17,578 bases of DNA from Avichristensenella sp031550095 (GTDB taxonomy: Bacteria; Bacillota; Clostridia; Christensenellales; Aristaeellaceae). This document shows positions 1 through 7,322 of this stretch, one piece after another; the first letter of the stretch is position 1; each line of letters opens with the position of its first letter. Below the pieces are notes generated by a model. That model had not been told where the DNA came from. It did no database searches and worked only from the letters and a program-made list of their open reading frames with translations. The position numbers and the translations under genes are program-made. The stretch lies in the NCBI GenBank assembly GCA_031550095.1, contig JAVBOX010000032.1, positions 1 to 17,578 on the forward strand. The letters run 5' to 3'.

Positions 1-87
1 ATAGGGTTTCGAAAAATTCGACACGCTCTAACTTATTGCAATTTGCTTTCCGTTCGACTGAACGCCCTTCCGGCCGTGAAAGGAATT

Positions 88-113
88 TTTTCAAGCGGCA
101 CGCCGCTTGAAAA
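88..113. repeat. perfect 12-bp inverted repeat
   Basis: The arms TTTTCAAGCGGC and GCCGCTTGAAAA are exact reverse complements separated by two bases. The T-run lies on the outer left and the A-run on the outer right, the opposite of an intrinsic terminator on the plus strand, and no U-tract follows on the minus strand. I therefore call it only an inverted repeat in the region downstream of groEL. It could be an RNA 3'-end stabiliser or part of a repeat that continues outside the window. Confidence 0.55.
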
Positions 114-153
114 CTCCCCGCCCGCCGGGCAAAGCCGGGCGATACGATTGAAT

Positions 154-177
154 ATGAAGGGGCTTCGGCCCCTTCAT
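154..177 (-). terminator. groEL downstream hairpin with UUCG-type loop
   Basis: Ten perfect base pairs (ATGAAGGGGC with GCCCCTTCAT) close a four-base loop that reads TTCG on the plus strand and CGAA on the minus strand. It lies about 95 bp past the groEL stop codon, so it is the best candidate for the end of the groESL transcript. Only a weak T-rich stretch follows on the minus strand, so it may be a 3'-end-stabilising hairpin or a poor intrinsic terminator. Confidence 0.5.
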
Positions 178-271
178 GCATCCCACGTTGAGGTGCCGGG
201 GTTTGTTGACGGTCTGTGACGCGAGGGGGAAAAAGGCGCACAAGCTATGCCCTGCGTTTGGTGAGTTGGCT

Positions 272-1900
272 CTAGTACATTCCGCCCATTCCGCCGCCGG
301 CGGGCATTGCTGGGGCTTCCTTCTCGGGAATATCCGCCACAAGGCTCTCCGTGGTCAGCAGCAGCGCGGCAATGGACGCGGCATTCTGCAACGCGGAGCG
401 GGTGACCTTGGTAGGATCCGTTATGCCGCGTTCGTTCATATCGACATACTCATCCCGGAGCACATCATAGCCGTAGCCCATCTTGTTCATCTTCTTGATG
501 GTGTTTACAATCACGCTGCCCTCAATGCCCGCGTTGATGGCGATCTGGCGGACGGGCTCTTCCAAGGCGCGGAGGATGATGGCAACGCCGGTCCTGGAAT
601 CCCCTTCAAACTTGTCCAGAAGGGCCTCCACCTTGTTCAGCACGTTGAGCAGAGCCACGCCGCCGCCGGGCACGATGCCCTCTTCCACAGCGGCCCGGGT
701 CGCGGCCAAGGCATCCTCGATGCGGAGCTTGCGCTCCTTCATCTCGGTCTCGGTGGCGGCGCCAACGGAGATGACGGCCACACCGCCGGCCAGCTTGGCC
801 AAGCGCTCCTGGAGCTTTTCGCGATCATAATCGCTGGTGGTTTCTTCGACCTGGGCCCGGAGGGAGTTGATGCGGGCTTTGATCTCGGAAGCCTCCCCGG
901 CGCCTTCCACGATGGTCGTGTTTTCTTTGTCAATCTTCACCTGACGAGCAGTGCCCAGCATGTCCATGGTTGTATCCTTCAGCTCCAGGCCCAGCTCCTC
1001 GCTGATAACCTGTCCGCCGGTCAGGATGGCGATATCCTGCAGCATCGCCTTCCGGCGGTCACCAAAGCCAGGAGCCTTGACGGCGACGCAGTGGAATGTG
1101 CCGCGCAGCTTGTTGACAATCAGCGTCGCCAGAGCTTCGCCCTCCACATCCTCGGCGATGATCAGCAGCTTCTTGCCGGTTTGAACGATCTGCTCAAGAA
1201 GGGGCAGCACTTCCTGGATGTTGGATATTTTCTTATCCGTAATCAGGATCAATGGATTGTCCAGCACCGCTTCCATTTTGTCGGTATCGGTGACCATGTA
1301 AGCGGAGGCATAGCCCCGGTCAAACTGCATGCCCTCAACCAGCTTCATCTCGGTGAGCATGGTCTTGGACTCTTCCACGGTGATGACGCCGTCGTTGCCG
1401 ACTTTTTCCATGGCGTCGGCGATGAGCTGGCCAATGGTGTCGTCGCTGGCGGAGATGGCGGCGACCTGGGCAATTTCCTGCTTGCCGCCGATGGGCTTGG
1501 AGAGCTCCTTCAGGCCTTCCACAGCGGCGGCAGTGGCGGCCTCAATGCCCTTCTTCAGGATAATGGGGTTGGCGCCGGCTGCCAAATTGCGCAGGCCTTC
1601 CCGAACAATGGCCTGGGCCAGCAGGGTCGCTGTGGTGGTGCCGTCTCCGGCCACATCGTTGGTCTTTGTGGCCACTTCCTTCACCAGTTGAGCACCCATA
1701 TTCTCAAAAGCGTCTTGCAGCTCAATCTCCTTGGCGATGGTGACGCCGTCGTGGGTGATCTGCGGAGAGCCGAATTTCTTGTCCAAAACCACATTGCGAC
1801 CCTTGGGGCCAAGGGTGATCTTCACGGTATCCGCCATAGCGTTTACGCCGATTTCCAAAGCCGCGCGCGCTTCCGCGCCGTGTTTCAATTGCTTTGCCAT
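272..1900 (-). CDS. groEL: 60-kDa chaperonin GroEL
   Basis: This 542-residue protein is the ATP-driven folding chamber subunit of the cytoplasmic GroEL-GroES chaperonin. Its length is typical of the family and the whole sequence reads as canonical GroEL. Visible landmarks are TLGPKGR at residues 29-35, THDGVTIA around 49-56, the nucleotide-binding GDGTTT at 85-90, and the flexible C-terminal Gly/Met tail ending GGGMGGMY. The ATG is preceded by AAGGAG at a 9-nt spacing. It lies 17 bp downstream of groES, so the two are co-transcribed from the CIRCE-controlled promoter. No key residue is missing. A 590-codon frame is open on the opposite strand across the gene, but it is a composition shadow. 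Confidence 0.98.
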   Translation of the reverse strand: MAKQLKHGAEARAALEIGVNAMADTVKITLGPKGRNVVLDKKFGSPQITHDGVTIAKEIELQDAFENMGAQLVKEVATKTNDVAGDGTTTATLLAQAIVREGLRNLAAGANPIILKKGIEAATAAAVEGLKELSKPIGGKQEIAQVAAISASDDTIGQLIADAMEKVGNDGVITVEESKTMLTEMKLVEGMQFDRGYASAYMVTDTDKMEAVLDNPLILITDKKISNIQEVLPLLEQIVQTGKKLLIIAEDVEGEALATLIVNKLRGTFHCVAVKAPGFGDRRKAMLQDIAILTGGQVISEELGLELKDTTMDMLGTARQVKIDKENTTIVEGAGEASEIKARINSLRAQVEETTSDYDREKLQERLAKLAGGVAVISVGAATETEMKERKLRIEDALAATRAAVEEGIVPGGGVALLNVLNKVEALLDKFEGDSRTGVAIILRALEEPVRQIAINAGIEGSVIVNTIKKMNKMGYGYDVLRDEYVDMNERGITDPTKVTRSALQNAASIAALLLTTESLVADIPEKEAPAMPAGGGMGGMY

Positions 1901-1917
1901 TGTTTATCGCTCCTTCC

Positions 1918-2202
1918 TTATTCGACTACTGCCAGAATATCGCTCTGACGAACGATGATCATCTCTTCACCGTCCAGCTTGACTTCGGTTCCAGCGTATT
2001 TGGAATAAATGACCTTCTGCCCAACCTTGACGTGCATGGTGATTTCTTTGCCGTCCACGTTGCCGCCAGGGCCGACCGCCAGCACTTCCGCCATTTGCGG
2101 CTTTTCCTTCGCCGTGCCGGCTAATATGATGCCGCCTTTGGAAACTTCGTTCATTTCGGCATTCTTGATGACCACACGGTCACCCAGAGGCTTAATCTGC
2201 AT
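1918..2202 (-). CDS. groES: 10-kDa co-chaperonin GroES
   Basis: This 94-residue protein is the lid of the GroEL chamber. It has the standard N-terminus MQIKPLGDRVVIKN and the mobile-loop region EVSKGGIILAGTAKEKPQ at about residues 19-36, which contacts GroEL. The C-terminal beta strands end in IIVRQSDILAVVE. The frame is open further upstream to 2265, but the start is set at 2202 because AAGGAGG sits 8 nt before this ATG, because the family begins here, and because the longer form would translate through the CIRCE operator. It is the first gene of the groES-groEL operon. Confidence 0.97.
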   Translation of the reverse strand: MQIKPLGDRVVIKNAEMNEVSKGGIILAGTAKEKPQMAEVLAVGPGGNVDGKEITMHVKVGQKVIYSKYAGTEVKLDGEEMIIVRQSDILAVVE

Positions 2203-2231
2203 GGAATGTTCCTCCTTGTTCTTTTCGGTTG

Positions 2232-2258
2232 TTAGCACTCGCCACAATCGAGTGCTAA
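2232..2258 (-). promoter_or_regulatory. CIRCE operator (HrcA binding site)
   Basis: TTAGCACTC, nine spacer bases and GAGTGCTAA form an exact match to the CIRCE consensus. The site lies 30-56 bp upstream of the groES start and just downstream of the predicted promoter, where bound HrcA represses groESL until heat shock. hrcA itself is not in the window. The site also lies about 175 bp from the mutY start, but it is on the far side of the groES promoter from mutY. Confidence 0.96.
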
Positions 2259-2272
2259 CCGACAATTGTCAG

Positions 2273-2299
2273 TTTATAATAGAAGCCCTATTCTGGCAA
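2273..2299 (-). promoter_or_regulatory. groESL sigma-A type promoter
   Basis: On the minus strand, a -35-like TTGCCA (2294-2299) is followed after 15 bp by the -10-like TATAAA (2273-2278). Transcription would begin around 2266, immediately before CIRCE, which is the usual arrangement. The 15-bp spacer is short, and TATTAT one step upstream is an alternative -10, so the exact hexamers are uncertain although a promoter is expected here. Confidence 0.55.
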
Positions 2300-2396
2300 C
2301 AAGGAAATTCAATTGAAATTCGAATCAGTTCTCCATTTTCTCTAAATAACTTCCCTTTATCTCACTTTATCTATTCTTCTCTTTGATTTTTTGCTG

Positions 2397-2426
2397 TTTT
2401 CAAGCTTTCTCGTAATATGGTACAAT
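2397..2426 (+). promoter_or_regulatory. extended -10 promoter of mutY
   Basis: TACAAT at 2421-2426 is preceded by TGG, giving an extended -10 element. A weak -35 TTTTCA lies at 2397-2402 with an 18-bp spacer. The predicted transcription start is about 2432-2434, on top of the mutY ATG at 2433. Confidence 0.55.
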
Positions 2427-2432
2427 GTTCTT

Positions 2433-3500
2433 ATGAACAATGATACCTGCGCAGCAGCAAACGAACTCAAAAAATGGTATATTCGCTCAAAACGGGATCT
2501 GCCCTGGCGAAACACGGGCGACCCCTATGCTATTTGGGTTTCTGAAATCATGCTGCAGCAAACCCGCGCCGAAACCGTAATCCCCTATTGGAATCGCTTT
2601 ATCCAGCTGTTCCCAACGGTATATGCCCTCGCCGAAGCGCCGGAGCAGGATGTGCTGAAGGCCTGGGAAGGGCTCGGGTATTACAGCCGCGCCCGGAACC
2701 TGCGTTTATGCGCGAAAGCCGTTGTTCAGCATCACGATGGTATCTTTCCCAGAGACCCGGCGGCGCTTCAGGCGCTGCCTGGGATTGGCGCCTATACGGC
2801 CGGCGCCGTGGCCAGCATCGCCTTTTCCATCCCCATCCCCGCTGTGGATGGCAATGTGGAGCGAGTCATCTCTCGCCTCATGGGCATTCGGGAAAACATC
2901 AGCGTTCCCTCGGTTCACCGCATGCTCCGAGAGAGGGCGGCATCCCTCGTGCCCAGCGATGAGCCGGGGATCTACAACCAAGCCGTGATGGAGCTGGGTG
3001 CGCGGATATGCCAGCCCGCGCCGCGCTGCCCTCAGTGCCCCATTGCGTCCTATTGTGACGCGTATGAGGCCGGCGACGCGGACGCTCTTCCCATCAAGCA
3101 GCGAAAGACGCCCCAGCGGACGATCCCACGGGGCATCGCGCTTGTTATCTTTCAAAAAAAAGCTTTGTTGCACAAGCGGGAGGAGCGCCTCCTCCAGGGA
3201 CTATGGTGCTTTCCCGGCTTTGACGATTGCTTTAGCGCCGGGCGCGTGGAAGAGCAGTTGAAAAAGCTTGAAATAGACGCCCATTATTGGGAAGTAGCCG
3301 GCCATGCGCGACACGTCTTCACTCATCTGATCTGGGATATGACCTTCTTTTGTTTCCAAGCAAATTCCCCCAAATGCCCGGAGGGCTGGCGCTGGGCAGA
3401 TCAGGACGCGTTGAACCAGTTGCCGCTCCCCGGAGCCATGACGGCGGCAAAGAAAGTCGTGGAAGGGATTATTGGCAAGGACGGAAAAGAGGCTCTATAG
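2433..3500 (+). CDS. mutY: A/G-specific adenine DNA glycosylase MutY
   Basis: This 355-residue base-excision repair enzyme removes adenine mispaired with 8-oxoguanine. Visible features are the catalytic Glu38 in VSEIMLQQT, the helix-hairpin-helix LPGIGAYTAGAVAS at about 115-128, the catalytic Asp139 in VDGNVERV, four Cys ligands for a [4Fe-4S] cluster (193, 199, 202, 208), and a C-terminal NUDIX-like 8-oxoG recognition domain with GLWCFPGF. The cluster spacing is C-x5-C-x2-C-x5-C, one residue shorter at the first gap than the usual C-x6-C. The ATG at 2433 is chosen over the upstream in-frame start at 2391 because family homology begins about here and the upstream codons fall in the promoter. 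There is no Shine-Dalgarno sequence. It is divergent from groES. Confidence 0.95.
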   Translation: MNNDTCAAANELKKWYIRSKRDLPWRNTGDPYAIWVSEIMLQQTRAETVIPYWNRFIQLFPTVYALAEAPEQDVLKAWEGLGYYSRARNLRLCAKAVVQHHDGIFPRDPAALQALPGIGAYTAGAVASIAFSIPIPAVDGNVERVISRLMGIRENISVPSVHRMLRERAASLVPSDEPGIYNQAVMELGARICQPAPRCPQCPIASYCDAYEAGDADALPIKQRKTPQRTIPRGIALVIFQKKALLHKREERLLQGLWCFPGFDDCFSAGRVEEQLKKLEIDAHYWEVAGHARHVFTHLIWDMTFFCFQANSPKCPEGWRWADQDALNQLPLPGAMTAAKKVVEGIIGKDGKEAL

Positions 3501-3533
3501 CCGGAGAGGGGACGCCGGGGGCGCTGCCCTCGG

Positions 3534-3572
3534 ATCCCGCTCAAACGCTTTGATCCAGAGGCGGGATTCTTT
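3534..3572 (+). terminator. candidate mutY terminator hairpin
   Basis: ATCCCGC (3534-3540) pairs with GCGGGAT (3561-3567), enclosing a second small stem TCAAA-cgc-TTTGA. The short T-rich tail TCTTTGG follows. It starts 33 bp after the mutY stop, as expected for an intrinsic terminator. The sequence also resembles the block at 8885-8940, so it may belong to a dispersed palindromic repeat that doubles as a terminator. Confidence 0.4.
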
Positions 3573-3608
3573 GGTCTCGCGCTCCCTCTCGTTCTTCCAA
3601 AACGCGCC

Positions 3609-3628
3609 GGCGGCAGGGAGATGCCGCC
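3609..3628. repeat. small GC-rich inverted repeat
   Basis: GGCGGCA and TGCCGCC form a 7-bp stem around a six-base loop, directly left of repeat A copy 1. No U-tract follows on either strand. Confidence 0.4.
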
Positions 3629-3633
3629 CTTGA

Positions 3634-3791
3634 GCAATTTCTGAAAACATAGCGCATAGATTGGCGAGAGATTTTGCCGTTTCGCTAAGACGAGGGAGCG
3701 AGGCGCAGCAACGCTACGCTGAGCGGTCGAGGCAACGCGAGAAGGCAATAGATCCGCCAGGATGTGTGCTATGTTTTCGATAAATGCGCTA
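3634..3791. repeat. palindromic dispersed repeat A, copy 1 (MITE-like)
   Basis: The 154-bp core (3634-3787) aligns without gaps to 9071-9224 with 9 mismatches by hand count, about 94 percent identity. The ends are imperfect inverted repeats: GCAATTTCTGAAAACATAGC on the left, and GCATTTATCGAAAACATAGC read from the right on the other strand. An inner arm pair (GGCGAGAGATTTTGCC with GGCAATAGATCCGCC) and a central hairpin around 3712-3719 show that the element is one large imperfect palindrome. It has no coding capacity. It separates the convergent mutY and PBP genes, and its right edge CTA forms the PBP stop codon TAG. Confidence 0.8.
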
Positions 3792-6494
3792 GTACTGGAA
3801 CATCATCAGCGCATACCGGAGGTTGGATATAGCCTCCGCCAAATTGCCCATTTGAGTACCATTCAGGATGCTTTCCACCTGCCTGATGCAATAGCTTACG
3901 GATACATACTGTTCGCCGCTCAACTCACTGCCCCGATTGGTCAGCAGATCATAACCCTGCTGCACAAGGGCCTGCGCCTCATTGATGTTGCTGTCGTCCT
4001 GCCAATACTGCTCCTCCTGTACCCACGGCTGGGTATGCAGGGTGCAGGTGATGTTCTGAATCAGCATTTCGTTATATGCCTGATCCGTGGACTGCTTCAG
4101 CGTGGCAAATTCGCCCAGGTATTTCCGAATCTCATCGGCATCCGTATCGATATAATCATACAGCGGGTGGCCGATGGGCAAAATCACCACGCTCTTGTTT
4201 TCCGTATGAGGGCAAAACTCCGTTGCCAGCATGCCCGTATCCATGCAGAGCGTAAGCGTTTGGTGCAAATTGCACGCCTGTGTCGGCGCGGTATCGGCGG
4301 CCCAGTAATCTGTCACCGTCTTATAGTTGTTTACATCCGCCTTGCAGGCTTCCGTGGCCAGCATGCCGCTCACGCCACAGGTGGTAACCTTCCGAAGGCC
4401 GATGGATTCCGGATCCTTCTCCACAATGTCCCGGTCGGGAAGGCCCTTGGCTGTATGGATCTGGCTCATGATGGACTGCCAGAGCGGCGCGGCGAAGTTG
4501 CCGCCGGTCGCCTTGGAGGAAAGAGCCTTATAGTTGTCATGGCCTATCCACACCGAGCCGGAATACCATCCGGTCAGGCCGGTAAAGGTGACACCCTTAT
4601 AGTCGCTGTTGGTGCCCGTCTTTCCCGCAACGGTTTGGCCATTGATCTGGGCTTTTGTGCCCGTTCCGTCCGATATTACGCCTTTCATCATGTCCACGGT
4701 CAGCCAGGCGGTGCTTTCCTTAAAAACAATTCGCTTTACCTGTGTCATGCGCCGGTCTACGATGATATTGCCGTCGCTGTCCTCGATTTTCCAAAAGGAG
4801 ATGGGCTCCTGGTAAACGCCATTATTGCCCAGGGTACCAAAGGCAACGGCCATTTGCACCGGCGTTATGCCGGAAGCGCCAAGTGCAAGGCCAAAGGGGG
4901 ACTTCTGGATATTTGAGTCGGAGATTCCCATAGCGTTTAAAAACGCGACGGACTGATCCACCCCGACGAAATAAAGAAGCGCTTGGGCCGCTCCCGTGTT
5001 GTAGGACTGGCGAATGGAACGCCTGAAGGTGGTCGGGCCCGTAAAGCCGCCACCGCCATAGTTGCTGGGATAGTAGTCTTTTCCAGAGCCGTCATTCCAG
5101 CCATGGATGGGAACGGGCATGTTATACACGACGCTGGCGGGAGACGCCCCCAGCTCAATGGCGGGCGCGTAGACGGAAATGGGCTTAATGGCCGATCCCA
5201 CCGGCATGGTCATCCCCGTCGCCCGGTTAAGGGTTTTTCGGGCGGTAGGCGCCGTTCTCCCGCCAACCACGGCCTTTAGCTCCCCTGTTCGATAATCCAC
5301 GATCGCCGCGGCGGCCTGTGGTTGTATGATCTCCGCGTATGTTCCATCCGTGTTGCGCTGGCGATACACCGCGTCGCTGGGATCCCGCAGAAGCGGATAG
5401 TCTTTCCAGTTGGCAAGGGAGTTCTCCACAATTCTTTGAACTTCCGTATCCAGGCACAGGTATACATGAAATCCGCCCGTGCGAAGCTCCTGCTCCATGG
5501 CCACGCGATTGGCGGATGTGTTTTCCAGCGCGTTCAGCACCAGCAGCTGGTTGATCACATCCTGAACCGCATACTCAACATAATATGGATATTCATACAT
5601 GGTAGCGTTGCTATTGGGAGACTGGGACATCACGGTCGCTGACTTCGTATCTAAAGCCCCCTGATACTGCTCCCGGGTTATGAACTGGTTTTCATACATC
5701 TGCCGAAGCGCGTAATTCGTTCTGTCATTGGAGACATCCGGGGTCTGCCGGACATAAAAATTCCGGCGGGGATTATAGTAATACGGGCTTCGAGCTACCC
5801 CTGCCAGCATGGCGCATTCCCGAAGGGTCAGTTGATTGAGCTCTTTTCCAAAATACCCATAAGCCGCCGTTTTCACCCCGTAATAGCTTTCCCCAAGGTA
5901 AATGGTGTTCAGGTAACTTTCCAGAATTTGCTCTTTCGAATAGATATGCTCCAGTTGAAGCGCCAGATATGCCTCCTGAATCTTGCGCTTGTAGCTCTGC
6001 TCATCGGATAGAACGCTGATTTTCAGCAGTTGCTGGGTAATGGTGGAGCCGCCTTGGGTGGCGGAGGAAGAAAGATTGGAGACAAAGGCGCCGACAATGC
6101 GTTTGGCGTCCACACCGCTGTGGGTGAAGAAACGGGCGTCCTCCACCGCCACAAAGGCGTATTGAAGCATTTCCGGAATGTCCTCAATGGAGACGAGTAC
6201 CCGATCCTCCGATCCCTTGTAGTCCGTGATGACATTGCCCTGGGCATCATAAAAAAACGAGGTTTGGGCTTGCTCGTCAATGCGGGCCAGGTTAAGCTCG
6301 GGGGCCGTCTCCGTATATGCCTTCACGATACCGAGAACAACCCCTACGCTGGCAACCCCGGCCAACAGGATCAGCACGGTGGAGAGACGTACGCACGCCA
6401 CCAACACGCTGACGACAAAGTTTGGCTTCCTCGTCCGGGGTTTGAAAATCGTATGGGGATGCTGGGGCACTCCATCAGGATCGGTCCGGCGCAT
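3789..6494 (-). CDS. class A penicillin-binding protein (PBP1A-like)
   Basis: This 901-residue bifunctional peptidoglycan synthase polymerises lipid II through a GT51 glycosyltransferase domain and cross-links stem peptides through a transpeptidase domain. A basic cytoplasmic tail of about 26 residues precedes one membrane helix at about 27-57. GT51 signatures are EDARFFTHSGVD with catalytic Glu119 and GGSTITQQLLK at 148-158. Transpeptidase motifs are SAIK (Ser434 nucleophile), SYN at 497-499 and KTG at 625-627. The tail after about 690 holds several Cys residues around two SGMLATEAC / TGMLATEFC-like units. The frame opens upstream to 6569, but the ATG at 6494 has GAGGAGG at a 6-nt spacing and gives a typical short tail, so I prefer it. 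The TAG stop lies in repeat A. Confidence 0.95.
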   Translation of the reverse strand: MRRTDPDGVPQHPHTIFKPRTRKPNFVVSVLVACVRLSTVLILLAGVASVGVVLGIVKAYTETAPELNLARIDEQAQTSFFYDAQGNVITDYKGSEDRVLVSIEDIPEMLQYAFVAVEDARFFTHSGVDAKRIVGAFVSNLSSSATQGGSTITQQLLKISVLSDEQSYKRKIQEAYLALQLEHIYSKEQILESYLNTIYLGESYYGVKTAAYGYFGKELNQLTLRECAMLAGVARSPYYYNPRRNFYVRQTPDVSNDRTNYALRQMYENQFITREQYQGALDTKSATVMSQSPNSNATMYEYPYYVEYAVQDVINQLLVLNALENTSANRVAMEQELRTGGFHVYLCLDTEVQRIVENSLANWKDYPLLRDPSDAVYRQRNTDGTYAEIIQPQAAAAIVDYRTGELKAVVGGRTAPTARKTLNRATGMTMPVGSAIKPISVYAPAIELGASPASVVYNMPVPIHGWNDGSGKDYYPSNYGGGGFTGPTTFRRSIRQSYNTGAAQALLYFVGVDQSVAFLNAMGISDSNIQKSPFGLALGASGITPVQMAVAFGTLGNNGVYQEPISFWKIEDSDGNIIVDRRMTQVKRIVFKESTAWLTVDMMKGVISDGTGTKAQINGQTVAGKTGTNSDYKGVTFTGLTGWYSGSVWIGHDNYKALSSKATGGNFAAPLWQSIMSQIHTAKGLPDRDIVEKDPESIGLRKVTTCGVSGMLATEACKADVNNYKTVTDYWAADTAPTQACNLHQTLTLCMDTGMLATEFCPHTENKSVVILPIGHPLYDYIDTDADEIRKYLGEFATLKQSTDQAYNEMLIQNITCTLHTQPWVQEEQYWQDDSNINEAQALVQQGYDLLTNRGSELSGEQYVSVSYCIRQVESILNGTQMGNLAEAISNLRYALMMFQY

Positions 6495-6607
6495 AGCTGC
6501 CTCCTCAAAATCGAGCAATTTGTCTATAGGCATAGGACGATTTGACGCGCCTTTCCCATCCCATACCATCCCCCCGCAATTGGCTGGATGTTATCCATAA
6601 CCCCAGG

Positions 6608-6634
6608 GAATGGCGAACGCCCTCCTCGCCATTC
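6608..6634. repeat. inverted repeat between hpf and PBP genes
   Basis: GAATGGCGA and TCGCCATTC are exact 9-bp inverted arms around a nine-base loop. They lie in the gap after hpf and before the PBP gene. No T-run follows on the minus strand, so termination activity is uncertain. Read-through from hpf into the PBP gene is possible. Confidence 0.45.
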
Positions 6635-6681
6635 GCCTTTCGGAAATAACGAGGGGGGCGGCGAAAAAGCCATGAACGCTC

Positions 6682-6697
6682 CCGCGCGTCCGCGCGG
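6682..6697 (-). terminator. weak candidate hpf 3' hairpin
   Basis: CCGCGCG and CGCGCGG form a 7-bp GC stem around a two-base loop, 9 bp past the hpf stop. The nearest T-run on the minus strand lies about 14 bases further on, which is too distant for a classic intrinsic terminator. It is listed as a 3'-end structure with low confidence. Confidence 0.3.
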
Positions 6698-6705
6698 TAT
6701 CGCCC

Positions 6706-7239
6706 TTATGCTTCAGGTTCCAACATACCCAGGTTTCCATCCATTCTCTGGTAGATCACGCAGGCTTTATTGGAATCGCTATTGATGAAAATAAAGAAGG
6801 TATGCCCCAGCATGGCCATCTGCTCCACCGCGTCCTCGATGCTCATGGGCTTGACCGGGTATTGCTTGGTGCGCACCAGCCTTGGCGTTGGCTCCTCTGG
6901 CTCAAACTCCTCGTAGAATTCCGGCGCTTCCTCCGCGAAAGCGCCCTCACGAAGCCGCTTTTCCAGCTTTGTCCGGTGCCGGCGAATCTGCCGCTCAATC
7001 TTGATCAGTGCGCTGTCAATGGACTGATACATGTCCCCCGTGCTTTCCTCCGCCCGGAGCAACCCGCCTTTAAAGGGGATTGTCAACTCGGCAATGCGCC
7101 GCTTTCCCTCTGTTGTAAGGCGAACATGTACTTCCACATTGGGGTCAAAGTACCTGGATAGCTTGTTAATCTTGCGTTCAATACGAGCCCACAACGATGG
7201 AGAAACAGCGAAGTCCTTGGAACTCATACGAATGTTCAT
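6706..7239 (-). CDS. hpf: long-form ribosome hibernation promoting factor HPF
   Basis: This 177-residue protein inactivates ribosomes in stationary phase by occupying the 30S decoding region and dimerising 70S particles into 100S. The N-terminal S30AE/RaiA-like domain (about 1-100) starts MNIRMSSKDFAVSPSLWARI and has the conserved YFDPNVEVHVRLT and TGDMYQSIDSALIKIERQIRRHR segments. An acidic linker (about 105-122) leads to the C-terminal dimerisation domain (about 123-172) with VRTKQYPVKPMSIEDAVEQMAMLGHTFF, shown here only to define the family match. The C-terminal domain marks the long form usual in Firmicutes. The ATG has GAGGAGGG at a 7-nt spacing. It is monocistronic or loosely linked to the PBP gene 211 bp downstream. 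Confidence 0.95.
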   Translation of the reverse strand: MNIRMSSKDFAVSPSLWARIERKINKLSRYFDPNVEVHVRLTTEGKRRIAELTIPFKGGLLRAEESTGDMYQSIDSALIKIERQIRRHRTKLEKRLREGAFAEEAPEFYEEFEPEEPTPRLVRTKQYPVKPMSIEDAVEQMAMLGHTFFIFINSDSNKACVIYQRMDGNLGMLEPEA

Positions 7240-7322
7240 CTCTCAACCCTCCTCAAACAATGTACCTGACTGATACATAGAATTTCGACCCAATTCACCG
7301 GTTTTCCTTTATCCGGCGACGA

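Noticed and set aside
88..113. Intrinsic terminator for groEL
   Set aside because: T-run precedes and A-run follows the stem on the plus strand, and no U-tract follows on the minus strand; the hairpin at 154-177 is nearer the stop codon and a better candidate.
176..1948. 590-codon open frame antisense to groEL
   Set aside because: It lies wholly over a canonical groEL on the other strand, is Gly/Ala/His/Leu-rich with no domain, and has no ribosome binding site. It reflects codon bias leaving the antisense frame free of stops.
3634..3791. Repeat A as a CRISPR repeat or attachment site
   Set aside because: Only two copies 5.4 kb apart, 154 bp long and palindromic throughout, with no spacers, cas genes or integrase.
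3762..4916. 384-codon open frame antisense to the PBP gene
   Set aside because: Shadow of a well-supported PBP gene; starts inside repeat A and shows no recognisable domain.
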